A stretch of 64,000 nucleotides of DNA, from NCBI GenBank assembly GCA_017562135.1, contig QEYB01000825.1, positions 310,001-374,000 of the forward strand, in the 5' to 3' direction. The position numbers were made by a program, and so were the translations under genes. The notes below the pieces were generated by a model. It was not told where the DNA came from. It did no database searches and saw nothing but the letters and a program-made list of their open reading frames with translations. The stretch is from Dipylidium caninum. Taxonomy: Eukaryota; Platyhelminthes; Cestoda; Cyclophyllidea; Dipylidiidae. Positions within the stretch are counted from its first letter, which is position 1, and every line of letters begins with the position of its first letter. Positions 12,778 to 25,608 of this stretch are shown here, one piece after another.

Positions 12778-15700
12778 TCACATATCCTCTGAGCCCCATT
12801 TGTAGGCGAGTTCACGTTCCACTTTCCTGCGTGTTATATCGTCAACCAGTTTCTTTTCAAATCCATTGCTCCGATCCACTCCATCCCACCGGTAGCCCGG
12901 CCAAATACCGTAGCGATTGGCCGGAGGCTCGGGAGGCCCCTTGTAGCGCGGCCTATCGTCCTCATCGGACGTCCGATCCTCGTCTCCTTCACTGTCTAAC
13001 AAGGGAGCGAGAATAAAGTGGGGAGAAGGGAGTACTCACCGCCTCCTTCATGCCTTTTGTGTTTCTTTTTCTTCTCCTTCGTCTTTTTGCGTTTTCTTTT
13101 CTCCTCAAAGTACGCACTCATAGGATCCTCCGCGTGAATTACTTCCTTCTGCTGGGAATTGAGGTCCGCGTCGTCTGCGTACCGGGCCAGTGGTTTCGAG
13201 GCCTCGTACTTCGCCTCCTGCAATTCCACGTCTCTCTCCTTCACCGTATCTATGCTTTTGGCGGAGAAGTTGAGAAAGATTCATTTACGTTCAGGTGTTG
13301 TTAAGGCTTAACATGAGACTTCAAAGGATATTACCAATTTCAATGGTCAAAAAATGATTTGAAGAATTAAAAAACATATATATTCGATGACTAAAACGGA
13401 GCATAAATGCACTACAATTTTGAAAACAATCACCACCTGTAAATTAGTTGGAGAGACAAAGAATAACCGTCACTATTAAGCAAAAAGAAAAAAGATGGTG
13501 GAAAAAAGGTTGGACACAATCGTGCCATCAGTTGTTATCCACTCTGACAAAATAATGAATTGAAATGGAATTTGCATTTTCAGAGGTGGATTTTTAAAGT
13601 GAAAAAAACCTCTTTACAAATAAAGGCAAATAATAAAAACGTCGACACGATTACCATTGTTGAAAACTATGAAACGGGCGTTTTTTCTTCAGTTACGGAT
13701 GAGATATATTTTTATTCATAAGTTTTTAAAGACATTCCCCTTACTCATTTCGTAAAAGTTTTCCGTGTTTGTATCTGAGTTTTTACCCTATTTTGCTGCG
13801 AAACCAAGTGGAACAAAACGCGCTTTACGTCTGCTTCCTCTGTAATGAGTTCAAAGTGAATCTTAGCGCGGCCCGAGTTTCGAGAAACACTGCTGAGGCA
13901 TTCGGTGATGCATACAAAAAAATGAAAAAAAAAAGCAGCGCTTGGTACTTGTTCCAAAAAATTTGGTTCAGGCGATGTGATTGCCGTCAAGGCGCCTCGC
14001 CCCGAAGAAGACCACCGATCCATGCTGATAACGTAGAGGAATTAAGGAGAAATTAAGCTACACTTGACTCGATCTTTGGTCTAAACCGACAAGTGAGCCA
14101 CCCACCCGACTACGGCCGTGTTAAAACATCTGCGAAGGAGAAAGGAACAAAAAAACAACTGACAACTGACGCAACTGCAGATGATCGAGTGAGCGCAAGA
14201 GAGAGTAAATTCCTATTTCTACTGCTCCCTTCGCAATACACGAGTGTCGCCACTTTTTACACCAAACCATCACTTGTGACACGACAAGTGACTTTTGTAT
14301 GACGACCGAAAAGGACACACACACACACACACAATACACACGCCTAAGCCGAGATCTCATGAAAAACACAAATTATGGTGGAATGCTTGGAAAGAGATCA
14401 TCCAGTTTTGCCTTCTTTTCTGGCTTCCAACCAGGCGGAAGCATAAGAGCTGCGGAACCCCTTTGTCGTGAGGTTTGTTCATTTTAGGCATGAGAAAAAA
14501 GTCGTGAAAAAAAAATACAACCATCATTTTTGTATTGGCGCATGATAGCGTTGGACGACGATGTAAAATTTTACCACATCCTTCCCATTCACCCGATGCT
14601 TCGACGGCCGACAGATTACTAACGTTCTCGTGATTATGAATGGTATTATTAACTTAAAATTTGAGATATTTTCCAAAAAACCATCTATGACGTGTCCAAT
14701 CGTTGAAATGAAGTCGTAGATGTCAACAAAAGTTACTTCAACTAGCGCTTTTTGTTTTCCACTTCTACGCAACACTCGCTTCATAGTTTCCAAGTTAATA
14801 AGAACTCTGGCACAAAAAGTAGGTGGTAAAGTGACCAATGAAGTTGAAAAGTCATCCTTTTTATTACCATTAAATCGTTTTGTTCAAGTGCCACAAATAC
14901 GGGTAAGAACCACTTCGGTGCTCATCAGAATGCTTTCAAAGCGGTCTAAGTTGAAATTCTCTCTCTGGAGAAAAAGTACCTCCGGATTAGTTCAGTTCAC
15001 AGTTAAACGTAGCCCGTGATAGCAACTTGAGTATAACAGTGAAGTAACGCGGTCATCTACTTATTAATAAGAATGGGTTAAGGCAAAAGGTGAATTAAAT
15101 GCCCGTAAACAATTTACAGATGGAAAAATACTTATCAAGTCAGAGACTTACTAAGAAAATGAGTAAATGCTTGTGAATCACTTTCCCATTGGATGCAAAG
15201 ATTTGCCACTTTAAAAAGTGCTTTTAATCGAATCTTGGATAAGTTCTCACTTAGATGAGAGTGTTTCAGTCCGGAGAAAATAAAAATTGTAAATAAACAG
15301 GTTATGATGGCTAAGAATAAAGGCTGGCTCTTCCAAACATGAAAATCAAGACAATCATGTCCGACCTACCCCCGGTTCCACAGGGCATACTTGGCCTCCA
15401 ATTCGGCTTTTTTACGCGCCTTCTCTGCTTGATCGTTGATGGCTTCCTCGGAGAGGATACCTTTTGTGCGTTTACGCACCTGTGTGACAGTGGACTCTTC
15501 AGCGCTGGGTTTAAACATATTCAACTCCAATTTGGTCCTTTCATCAAAGGCATCGAGGGAGTCCGGCATCTCGCCACTAGAAGTGAGGAGCAACCGAAAA
15601 GACTAAATAGTTTTTAATGATATGGTTTAATTCCGGACAATAGGAACTAAAAATGAATGACCAAGCAGTCAATTAAGAGCTAATCTTTAAACTCTGTGGA

Positions 15701-17010
15701 TGTAAAAATTGACAGTTTTGGAAATAACACATTTCTTAGTCCATAAAAGTGACCTTTCTTATTGCATATATCTCACTCATATGTTGGTCAAGAAATAAAA
15801 ATAAGGGAGAGGATAAGATGAAAAGTGAACTGTAAAAGAGCCACTATGTGCTCCAAGGGAAGAAACGCCAACTAAATCAGTGCCAAAATACCACACAAAA
15901 TAATAATTATTAAGGCATTTGTGTTTCGGCTTTGCTCACTATCAGTGTGATAGGCGACTTATAAGAATTCAGAGCCGTTTAAAACCTATAAGAGAAAATA
16001 GCTCCTTATACCTACCGCCGAGAGCCTTCATCATATGAATAAAAAATAGCAAAACCATTGAAAATAACTCTAGTGTAAGAAAGGTTTTGATACTGCTAAA
16101 GAAAACAAGATCTTGATCACTGTGAGAGAATTAACTAATTTTTGGGCCGGTAATTTAAGAAATTCCACGGGAGTCTTTATAACACGTGGTCCGTACTTCT
16201 AATTTTAAATGGTCAAAAACCTAATTCTGGCAAAAAGCGTCCCAGTTTCCAAAAATACTTTCATTCACTAGAGCCAACATTAGTAGTTTCAACAATATCC
16301 ACATTATATTTCATGAATCCTAACTCTCTACTCTGATAATCGTTCCCTAAAACTGTAAAAAACCAACAAATGTTAAGTTAACGCTCGCAACGACTTGAGA
16401 CTTGAAGAATAGTAGTAGTCTAAGGGAATGAAACAAATTAAATTAAAATTTTTGTTTATCGTCATGATATCTTAAGTAAGTAAGCAAGTTTAAGGCATTC
16501 ATAAATACGGAAAATACGAGTTATCTGAATCAAGCAGCAGAAAACAATAAAAAGCTTTGATAATATTTTACTCAAGTTAAATAGCTGACATAAAATCTCC
16601 AAAAAAGCGCTTAAGCACTCATAATGAACGTATGGGATTACCAAAATAGAAAAATTTCTGGAACTGTTTCTAACACGAAGAAGTTCATAGTCATTCAAAC
16701 AAAGCACAGAACATGAAAGATAAGCACCATTCAGGATAAATGCACTGCACGAGTGTCGAATAAGTGAAAAGAGGAGATACTACGAAGGGAGAAGTTGTGA
16801 ATGAAAATGTTGGTACAACAAATTATTTAACTTGAGTAAATTTTAGAGTGAATGAGACGAATAGTATAGACGTAATGAATGACAATTGATAATGAGTTAC
16901 ACGGCTCACGTGATGTAATGGACGGTCCCATCGGATTTTTGTTTCTTGCCCTTCGGCTGGGATAAGTATTTCTTTAAATATTCCTCTTTTGATAGTGGTG
17001 CTTTCGGCAT
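12778..17010 (-). CDS. BUD13: BUD13/CWC26 spliceosomal RES-complex protein, short form
   Basis: Subunit of the pre-mRNA retention and splicing (RES) complex of activated spliceosomes. Exons (minus strand): 16910-17010, 15370-15576, 13040-13254, 12778-12995. All phases agree, giving 741 nt, 246 residues. The N-terminus [17 protein letters not shown] matches the start of BUD13. The middle has [16 protein letters not shown] and [12 protein letters not shown], then a Lys-rich stretch. The C-terminus has [20 protein letters not shown] and [11 protein letters not shown], the family signature. At 246 residues it is close to the yeast protein and far shorter than the human one (about 620). It lacks the long repetitive middle and the usual conserved motif soon after the start; a missed exon in the 1333-nt intron 1 is possible. 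Intron 2 (13255-15369) hosts a candidate transposon. Confidence 0.92.
13661..14793. mobile_element. Candidate TIR element, 1.13 kb, inside BUD13 intron 2
   Basis: The left end has GAAAACTATGAAACGGGCG (13662-13680) and the right end a facing TTCATAGTTTCCAAG (14779-14793). An internal block around 13860-13900 shares TTTCGAGAAAC...TGAGGCATTCGG with the shorter elements at 46.2 and 48.5 kb, in opposite orientation. No intact transposase is visible. The plus frame 13769-14056 ([31 protein letters not shown]) may be a coding relic, since a similar SRNxxEAFG string occurs in the 46-kb copy. A minus-strand stretch 14373-14470 ([19 protein letters not shown], stop) also looks exon-like but is unassigned. 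No clear target-site duplication. Confidence 0.45.
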
Positions 17011-20000
17011 CGTTCTAGGAGAAATCGGCAGAGGAGTTTCAAATAGTCCTTAGGAGGCCAAGATAAAATCTAGGTAACACCAAATAAGCACACTTGTCAG
17101 GATGCAAAATATGAACAGTCCAGCGCAAATTTCTACAACTCATCCCAGCATATCTGATCAGTAAAAACTCAGTTCAAGAGATACGCCGAGATAACATAAG
17201 AAATACATGAAAACTTATTCCAACAGACACCAGGACCCACTTCTGCCTGGTTCACTTACCGACCAACATGCCTTGCGACTATTGGTTGTCTGAAATAAAC
17301 CAATTAAAGATGTTTTTATGAACAAACAAAATAAAGAGCACGAAGTTATGCATGAAAATGGGTCAGGCATACCGTTAACATAAGCCGGGACAAAATTAAA
17401 CCAGTTGTATCTGAACACATCAAGAGCTAACGTGTGTGTTTGCGATTTGCATTTCCGTATATATTTATCACAAGTGCTGCCATAACACAGGCACGACGAC
17501 ATTCGGTGCTTAACGTAAATAATTTGAAAATCCATGTTTGGCTAGAATAGCCTCAATTTTGTGCGAGGACGCGTTAATTTGCATTGAGTGAGGCGAGGAC
17601 ATTTATTTCCGAATTCTTCATTTATATTCAAAAAATGTTACTGTGTAACCACTCTTTTCGGTCAACTTACGATATTTGACATGCAGATATGTACATTCTT
17701 TGCCTTTGGATGCTTTGCAAGTGATTAAACTCTGGGCTTGACTTAATTTTTTATAAGATATTATTCGGCGCACTTCTCTACCGTTGGCGGCTTAAGGACG
17801 GGATGCGTTACAATGAGACCAACACTTCTCCACAATTATGTTCTACCCTAATGCTTAACGGAAGTGTTTATATTCCCTCAGCAGTGACACAATTTACTCT
17901 TTTCGTTGTCCTCCAATGCGAACTTATTGCTGTTAATGGCGGGGTCTAAGAGTCGTTTTTCTAATAATGGTTGTATTTTTGCACCACAGCGTCATAGCTA
18001 ACAAGTATGCAAAGTTCTAATAGGCATTAGAACCCTAAGTTGCTCATTTCTCCACTTCAACTTTTTAAGTCGCATGCCCTTCATTCGTGGGTCGCCCAAA
18101 GTATTTAATAAGCATTAGTGCAGTGAACCTTAATTTAATATGCGCTAACAATGAAGTTGGAAAATGATTCACTGTTTCCGAGAACTTTCAATCTGAACTA
18201 CGAATGTTTATATCACTTTTGATTGTCATCACCACTATTTTGATTGCTGACCCCTATAAACCACAATACCGTAATTATTGTATATTTTCTAGAATCAATA
18301 CTTAGCATCACATATTTTTTCGATTACTTATATTTCCTCTTTTAGTATACTGCGTGTAATCAACTCCTTATATTGCGCACTTTAAAACTTTTGAGGTAAC
18401 GCTTGTTTCACATCGGTATACCTATCACACTTCAGTCCAATACGAATATGGTATGGGACGGAAGTCTGAAAGGTTTAAACGTGTGATAATGCGCCATCTG
18501 CTGTGGTGTTATGCGTTCTTTTTCGATTCCCTGTTCAGCTTTGCGTTTTTTCTCACTTGCGCCCACCTATTATACTTAGAAATGTATAGTCTATACATGT
18601 TCTTTTTTTCGCAGCCTAAAACTTACGCGTAACTGGAAATTTTTTAACTAAGTTTTAGTTGACTAAAGCCTTGTCACTTGTATTGGGTTATCGCGTTGTG
18701 CCCCCAATGCTAACATCCCTGCGTCAAAGTCTTCCTACTATGCCTTCGTGATGTATGAGCTAAAGAATTGTTAATATAAACCAATCTTTGCAAAGTGCCA
18801 TTGAAGGTATACCCTCACTTCTCCAAACTGAGCTGTAAAATGTATCCTGTTGCATGTACCATACGTACGAAATACGATATTACCGTGGCTCTTTTTCTCT
18901 GTTTGAGTTATTTTTACCGGCATAATAATTAAAGATCCACTTTGGCTTGAAATTTTAACGAACGCCCATGTTTGAATTTTAAAATTACCGCCTAGTAAGG
19001 AAAGTAGATTTTCTTTCGACTTCTAAGGACCATCTATGTCAGAATAGGATGCGGTTTAGTTTGCTTTCAAAGGGCTATATTGCTTTTTGCTCTTTACATA
19101 CTTATCGGCTTGAATGTAGTGAGTTAAGTTACCAAATTACTTCTTGTCCTTTGCCATCCTTTTAGCACTCACTAAACTCTTCTGTTGTCGAGATTTAACT
19201 ATAATAAAATGCCCTAACCACATTTTTGGTTAATTAAACACGAGAGTTGACGCGTGTTTTGCCTTTAGAAAGGTGGTAAACCCCAGATTTTTACGCTGGC
19301 AGGTTTTTAACCAAGGAGCTAAATGGTAATTCCTACTGAATATTTCTCAATTTTACCTGTTTAAATGCAGCTTTCGCAAACGAACTCTTATATTAAAATG
19401 AATCACCGAACAGCAAATTGCTAAGGATAAGTGTAAAATTATTTCCCTTATCATTCTCAGCAGTGGTTGCATGAAGTCTTTTAGCTGGTTAAACTATTCC
19501 CTTGTAAAATACCGTTTATTGTGTGGCAGTGGCTTAACTAATTGTTAAAAGTAGACCCTTTTCACCAACGGTTTAATTTGAGTTTAGTATTTGGCACTTA
19601 GGAAATGTTTTGAAAGCACAGAATTCGTCTCCTTTCACGTCAAATATGCGAACAACTTCTTCTCAAACCGCACTCAGAAAGTCGAGGTAATGTGGCACAA
19701 TTGCATGAACACTCAAGATTCATAACGCTTCGTCAAATCACGATGTTAGCCTGCAAATGTAACAAAACAGACGCGAATGATCCGCTTTAACTCACTCACA
19801 ACTCATAATACACGACCTGATTGAAGTAGTCTGACACAGAGCCTCTGAGTGCCTAAGTAAACAAAAGGAGATTGGTTTAAAGAGACAATCAATCGGCACC
19901 GATGTTTGCAACCAAGTTACACGACGAGGATAGACGCCAGAGATGGCCTTTTTGTATGTTATACCTTATGAACTAACACTTCAGAATGTGTGAACCCGAG

Positions 20001-20520
20001 AGTTACCAGAGATGCAGTCACCAGTTAACTCTGTGCTCATGTGAGGGAGTAGACGGTTACACAACTCTTCAAGCAAACATAGTTTCCTAAACAACCACAA
20101 GATTTGCTATAGGAATGGAGTAAGCGAAGGCCTAGGAGAGAGATCATAATTCCTTTTTACTCTGCCATTTGTCAGTGCAAGAAAAGACAAAGTCCTCTCG
20201 TATAGGTGCATGGAGACCAAAAGATAGGGAGAGAGTGAGGCAGGAGGGAGCGAGAGACAGTTTAGGACGAGATTGTATTCGGGTCTCGGTGTTTTTTTTA
20301 GCAATTATGTATCCACGCGTAAGTTTCTTTAGGGCACAGGTCAAATCTTGAAGGTTTAAATGTTTGCCAGTACTGAACAAACGCTCTAAGCCTTGTTGTA
20401 GGCGGCCCCAATGACTGCCACCTGCGTAAACCGAGGGGGACTGGGAGTTTTCGAGCCGCCAGACGCTCTCGCAGGCAGTACAGGCGGACCGGCGGTGGAG
20501 GAGGCAGAAACAGTTTACTT
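17011..20520. other. AT-rich stretch, no gene recognised; possible BUD13 leader exon
   Basis: An AG acceptor (TTTCTCCTAG) lies directly before the BUD13 ATG. A 30-nt segment at about 17258-17287 (minus) is flanked by TTTATTTCAG and GTAAGT and could be a leader exon. The minus frame 17215-17535 (SLALDV-like, Cys-rich) has no recognised family. From 17.6 to 20.1 kb I see nothing supported. Confidence 0.4.
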
Positions 20521-20532
20521 TCCTGTGCTCTG

Positions 20533-20564
20533 ATTGGCTGCCGAGCGCCGCGCGATGCGATTGG
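20533..20564 (+). promoter_or_regulatory. Double inverted CCAAT box in a GC-rich promoter
   Basis: Two ATTGG pentamers (20533-20537 and 20560-20564), 27 bases apart, sit at the edge of the GC-rich half of the window, about 80-110 bases upstream of a plausible first coding exon. The context CTCTGATTGGCTGC recurs at about 41,292. NF-Y would be the expected binder of paired CCAAT boxes. No TATA box was seen. Confidence 0.5.
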
Positions 20565-20644
20565 TCCAACGCGGTTTGAGTCACTTTTCGCAGGTCTATT
20601 TTTCTTGCACCCTCCAGGATAGATGAAATTGCGGCTCGAAGTGG

Positions 20645-20745
20645 ATGTCAGGGGAGTCAAGCCGCTTCATGGATGATGTAGAAGGGGACACTGACATCGG
20701 CGTTAGCGCCGATAACATGGGGGACAGTGAAAGTCTACTGGATTG
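20645..20745 (+). CDS. Candidate first coding exon of a plus-strand gene
   Basis: The ATG at 20645 opens an acidic N-terminus (MSGESSRFMDDVEGDTDIG, then NMGDSESLLDW) and ends in phase 2 at a consensus donor, GG|TGAGAC context. A CCAAT-type promoter lies just upstream. No continuing exon could be joined nearby, so the intron would be long. It might belong to the plus-strand gene with exons at 37.7 kb or 45.7 kb, but nothing in the sequence proves it. Confidence 0.42.
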
Positions 20746-22316
20746 GTGAGACGTTTACTTTAAATTGCCTTTTTCGGGTAACAAGTCACTCTGTAGACTG
20801 GGCAAGGTGAATACGATAGCCCTTTTTAATTTGTCAAATAACGAGCGTGAGGTGCCTCAGAGTCGCCGTCTCCCTCTGTCGGTTTCTGGCGTCCGATGTC
20901 CTTCCAGCAAAGCTTCGAAGTAGTTCCTTCGCACATACCGAGGAGGTACTCACTTAATACGGCAAATGAGTGCAAAATGCAATTCCAATAAAACCGTCTT
21001 CTAATGAATTAAGTGGATTGAATAACTGTTTAAGTGTAATCGTCTACGAGGCGCTTCTTCCGTCTCGGCATCCCATATTTGCCGGAATGACTTCGATTGC
21101 CTCCATTCCAAATGATGTGTCACAAGCGTCCTGATTTCCTAGCCCAACACCACTGTCTCCAAGGCAAGTGGGTAGTTGGGGAAGGCATCCTAATCTGCGC
21201 TCTTTCTTAACCCAACCCCGAGGCGACATGCGAAAGCGCTCTGGCCATGACTTGGCAGGCATTTTTCACATTCCCACAGATAGCGGACAGTTGCCAGTCC
21301 AATCGGAGCACCGGAAGCATTTAGAAAGGATTAAACCACGCCGATGTTGATGATCCCTCCGAGGTGGTGAGGCGCAGCAGCTGTACACCTCTTCCTCCGT
21401 AGTCGAGCCACCTTACTTCCTTCTGTTGATCGAAAGAACCATGAAGGTTGCGCGAACACATCAACAGCCAGAGAGGTGGTTGCATATGCATGAAGGGCAA
21501 CATCCATCGCAATTAGGCGGAATTCGGCAAAATGTCCCCATTTTCTCAGCCTTCAGGACATCCGTCAACTGTTTATCTGCTGTCAAATCGTTTCACGATT
21601 CCCAGTTTCTGGTGCCTGCCACCGGCTGGGTGGATGGAATGCGTTGGCGCTTTCTGCTCCGAAGGTCTGCTTTCGCCACGATAAAGTGTCCTTTCACCTA
21701 AATTGCCTTCTCAACAGTTATTCTTCGGCAAACTGGGTAGCGCACTGCTCAAGACGGTACAGAAAATTTAGGGAACCTTGAAAATGGAGAGAAAATGTAA
21801 AGACTGGTGCATTTGACATTGTGGAATACAACCGAGGACGCATTTCTTGCCAGTCTGCAATGTGCCAACGCGGGCATTTCTTCCCGTGTCCTCACGTCGT
21901 CGGCCGGAATTCTTTGTCCCAACTGGTGTCCGAAACTCTCCCTCTTCTTGTTCTTTAACATGGGAAGAAGAAGAAGAAAGCACAGAAAGGAGGTTATTCA
22001 AATGAGATCGGCGTAATGCCTGTGGCATGGGGACGAATTAACGCCAGTTGGTCCGACTTTTCCACTTCTCCCGATTTTGCTTACGGTGTATTCAAACAGA
22101 TGAGGGGACTTTCACCCTCGTCGCGGCAAAGTGTTCAGCCTCCGCTCTGCTTCCCCACCCGCCTTAAACTTTGCATCGACCTCCCATGGCGAAATCTGCG
22201 TGGACAGCGACCTCGGCCATCACATTCAAGGGTGGGGGAGGACAGGAAGGTGTCGACGAAGAGGAAAAAGAGCGCTCGAGCGGTGATTTCGTGACACAGT
22301 CCGCTCTATTTATCAT

Positions 22317-22343
22317 GGCGGGGCGGGGCGGGGCGGGGCGGGG
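22317..22343 (+). repeat. (GGGGC)n tract, potential G-quadruplex
   Basis: Five tandem GGGGC-type units, G-rich on the plus strand, with at least four runs of four G. A second tract of the same unit is at 62061-62083. Confidence 0.9.
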
Positions 22344-23484
22344 AGAGAGGGGGGCGGCGATTTTGTGTGTTTGAAGTGCTGCCGGAGGGTTTCACAACCT
22401 CGGCACGCTTGGAGGTCTGGAGACACCCGGAGGGCGAAGTTAACAAACAACGCAAATGGCCTTTAATTACCCCCACCGTCCATCTATCCATCATCCCGCC
22501 GTCCGCCCATCCGCCCGTCTACACTTTCCCACAGCGTATCACACACAAACGCGCACATACGCATGTAGATTCAAAGATTGGGTGGAATTAAACAGGCGTC
22601 GGAAGCGCAGATTAGGCAAAGTGGAAGAAGCGGGGCCACTTTGTGACAATAATTCCTCCGGTCGGGATGAAAGTCCGCCTCCTCCAAGTGGCTACGGTCC
22701 GGGCGGCGGAGACGTAGCGGAGGCGGGGGAAGCGCTGCCTGCCTGCTTTCTCCCAGCTTTAGTAAAATGTCCAGTTACGCAAAAACACGAAACTGAGGAG
22801 TGTTTGGGACCATTTCTTATGAAGTTGTCCCATCCGCTTCCTCAACGTTTTAAAGTAACAGTTACAGGCGCAAATTCTAATCACGCGTAATGTAGGCGCT
22901 TTTTTTAGCGGAGGTGATGACCGTTTTTTTTCCTCCGCCACTGTGTGCAAGCAACATTTCCACCTCCGTTGGCTAATTTACAGCAGAACAACTTAAAATG
23001 GAGACAGGGTGGACTGAGGTATAGCATTAGAAATGCTCCACTTTGTCCTTCGTCTGGCGGATCGGGGAGTTCACCGCGTAGTTGGCTTTCATGGTGATCG
23101 TGCGACGTTTCGTTCGCGTCGACGCCTATAACGGCTACGCCGCCCTCCAACCGCGGAAAATTACCGCCTTACGCATGTGTCCGTGTCCTTGATGTGCCGC
23201 GATTAATATACCCGGCGGGCGATATGACGTCTAAATAAGTAAATAATAAATAAGCCGGTACGGTTGCCGGGATGGTGCACACCATTCACGTAAACCGTGA
23301 AATGTCAATCAGCAGGTATTTGGTGAGCCAACACTCAAATTCAACTCGGTCGGGCGCAGTCGCCGCCTCAAAAGGATACTTTAATGGGAGCATTCGCCAC
23401 CAGACAGTAGTAGATGATTCCATAGTGCTTTGTAAAGCGGTGAATGGAGGGTCTGTCGAGTCTATCACCGTCGCAACCAACCAA

Positions 23485-23539
23485 CCAATCAAACCAACGC
23501 GCAATTCAACCAATCAGGTAATCGAAACAACCAGCCAAT
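23485..23539. promoter_or_regulatory. Triple CCAAT cluster
   Basis: Three CCAAT(C) pentamers in one orientation (23485, 23510, 23535), evenly spaced by 25 bases, in an AACCA-rich tract. The regular spacing is compatible with NF-Y sites or with a simple degenerate tandem repeat. No first exon was identified close by. Confidence 0.35.
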
Positions 23540-25608
23540 CAAATGACTGTACCAACCTAGTATAACCATCATCTTCATCATTGCCGTTTTTTCCTCTCCT
23601 CCAGAGTTCGAGGGACAGCCATTTTATCTTCTGATGTGGAGGAACACCCCACTTGGTCTGGCGGCGACGTCGCCCACAGATGTCGTAGGTCATCGCTGCC
23701 CCGTCAACAATGTTATTGGAAGGCGACTAAGGATGAAAAAAGCGGCTGAGAGTTACAGTAAGTCTCCTACCGCTTCTTAAAGGCTAATGCTAATTGAACG
23801 AAGGCGCGCATTCCCTTTGCGTCAAGTGTGACTGGACTTTATTCGACTGTGCGCAGAAGTGATCCTTTGTGCGAGGGCACAAGGCTGTGAGCTGCCGGGG
23901 AAATTAGGCCGGGAGGGAGGCGGACGCCTTCAGAAGAAGGTGATGATGATGGGCAATTAGTCCAAGGGCGGGCGGAAGGAGCTGATGATATGCGACACTC
24001 TCACACACGCAGAAAATCGACGAAAAAGCCCATCATACTACTCATTAACCGAGGGGACGTGGCACCGGAGACTTGACGCACAACTGGGCGAAAGCATTAA
24101 GCTTGTCACGCTGTCACTGCATGACGCTGAAAAGTCCCTTTTAGATGACCTGACTCAGAGAAGGTAAACATTTCAAAGTAACCATGTCAAATGCATTCTC
24201 CCCGGCTCCTCAGTTCACACTTTAGAGGTTCAAACATTGACAAGGTGGCTGTTACACGAACAGCCGCCGCTCTTTACCACGTGGGTGCTCCTCAAGACTC
24301 CGTCCAGACATGGTGGAGTGGCGACGGTGCGCCGCAGATTCTCATCGCCTCCACAATGACGCTGTTCTCGTCTCTCTCTTTTCTCTCAGGCATTTACACT
24401 CGTCTGAATCGAAAGTGTTGGCTAAACCGACGTTGATAAGCCGTGCAGACTCACAGATTCTCTTACCTTCTTCTTATTTCAGGAAAGCTAGGAAAGTGAC
24501 ACTTTCTTGACAAGAAAAGGTCCAAATTTTGGAATTTTCACTGCGTCTTTTGCAATTTCGCAGACATTTAGCAGTCTGCGTCCCTACTTCGGGACGAAAA
24601 TCACCAAACCGCTTACCGAAGGGTCGCGCAAGGTCTCTAAGTAGGTGACCCACACGGAGTCGGGGAGCGAAGGACGGCGACAATCTATGTGGTATTTGTG
24701 CTACAGCATTCCTACCGAGGCAAATTCATTGAGACCAATGTCATCTTAAAGCACAACCAAAACAGTCTAATTACAACGTTTTTCATTGCGCCAATGATAT
24801 CCTACCACCGAATGTGCCCACATGACCAGGTTAGGCGGTGAGAATGTAAACCGCGCATTTGCCGGCCCTTGAAGGCAATTCAGCTGCGACATCGACCTGA
24901 AATCATTCTGCTTGTGCTGTTGTGAAATAAAACGCATCCTCCAGCAGTCACAGCATTGTCTCCCACCATTTAGCGAAATCAGTGCTGGGAAAGTCAATAG
25001 AATTAGTCCAGCGGTGAATGACATCCGCAGATATCAATGTAATGCTGACACCTTTTTGTAATTCGACATCTGTCATTGACCCGGCCCCTTTTCCACTTGG
25101 ACCCCGTCTGATGAATAAAATTCCCTCAGAAGTGCAGTCTGACCATTGTTTGTCTATCAAGCCGACCTCATTAACCCAGAACCTCCATTCTGGCACAACG
25201 GAATGTGACAATTCAGGATGGAAAGCCTTCCAGCTGTCTGACACTGTAGCCGACGACGTCCAACTCGGATTGCAATTTCCTCGCCCAAACGGTGCAACCG
25301 CAATTACTCAGCTTAAGGGAATCGAATCTATACATTCTACTCAAATTTATGAGTAGCACACATTGTAAAAATAAATTATATATCACAGGGAGTGAAGTGG
25401 AATGAGAATTTGGGATGCACTGTCAAAGCTGACGAGTACGCAGAATAGCCGTCCTCCCGTATCAGCGACAATAAATGCGTGAAACGAACCCGCGACAAGT
25501 CAGAGCCTTCGTCAACTAAAACACCCACTGTAAAAGCGCAAAGTGTGTACTTGGGGATGGTGTGCACACACCGAGTGGGAGTGAGGGCTGCCACATTCCC
25601 GGCCCGCA

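Larger units (their letters stand above)
20746..24734. other. GC-rich non-coding or intronic stretch
   Basis: No exon could be established. It contains a (GGGGC)n tract at 22.3 kb and a CCAAT cluster at 23.5 kb (separate entries). Long open frames here (for example 22456-22890 +) reflect GC-rich composition and have no family likeness. Confidence 0.45.

Noticed and set aside
13769..14056. HMG-box protein
   Set aside because: The pattern (NALYVCF..., [10 protein letters not shown]) is only vaguely HMG-like and the region lies inside a TIR-bounded segment shared with other elements.
20085..20098. AACATAGTTTCC as another copy of the dispersed motif
   Set aside because: Lacks the GTTTC half and any partner nearby.
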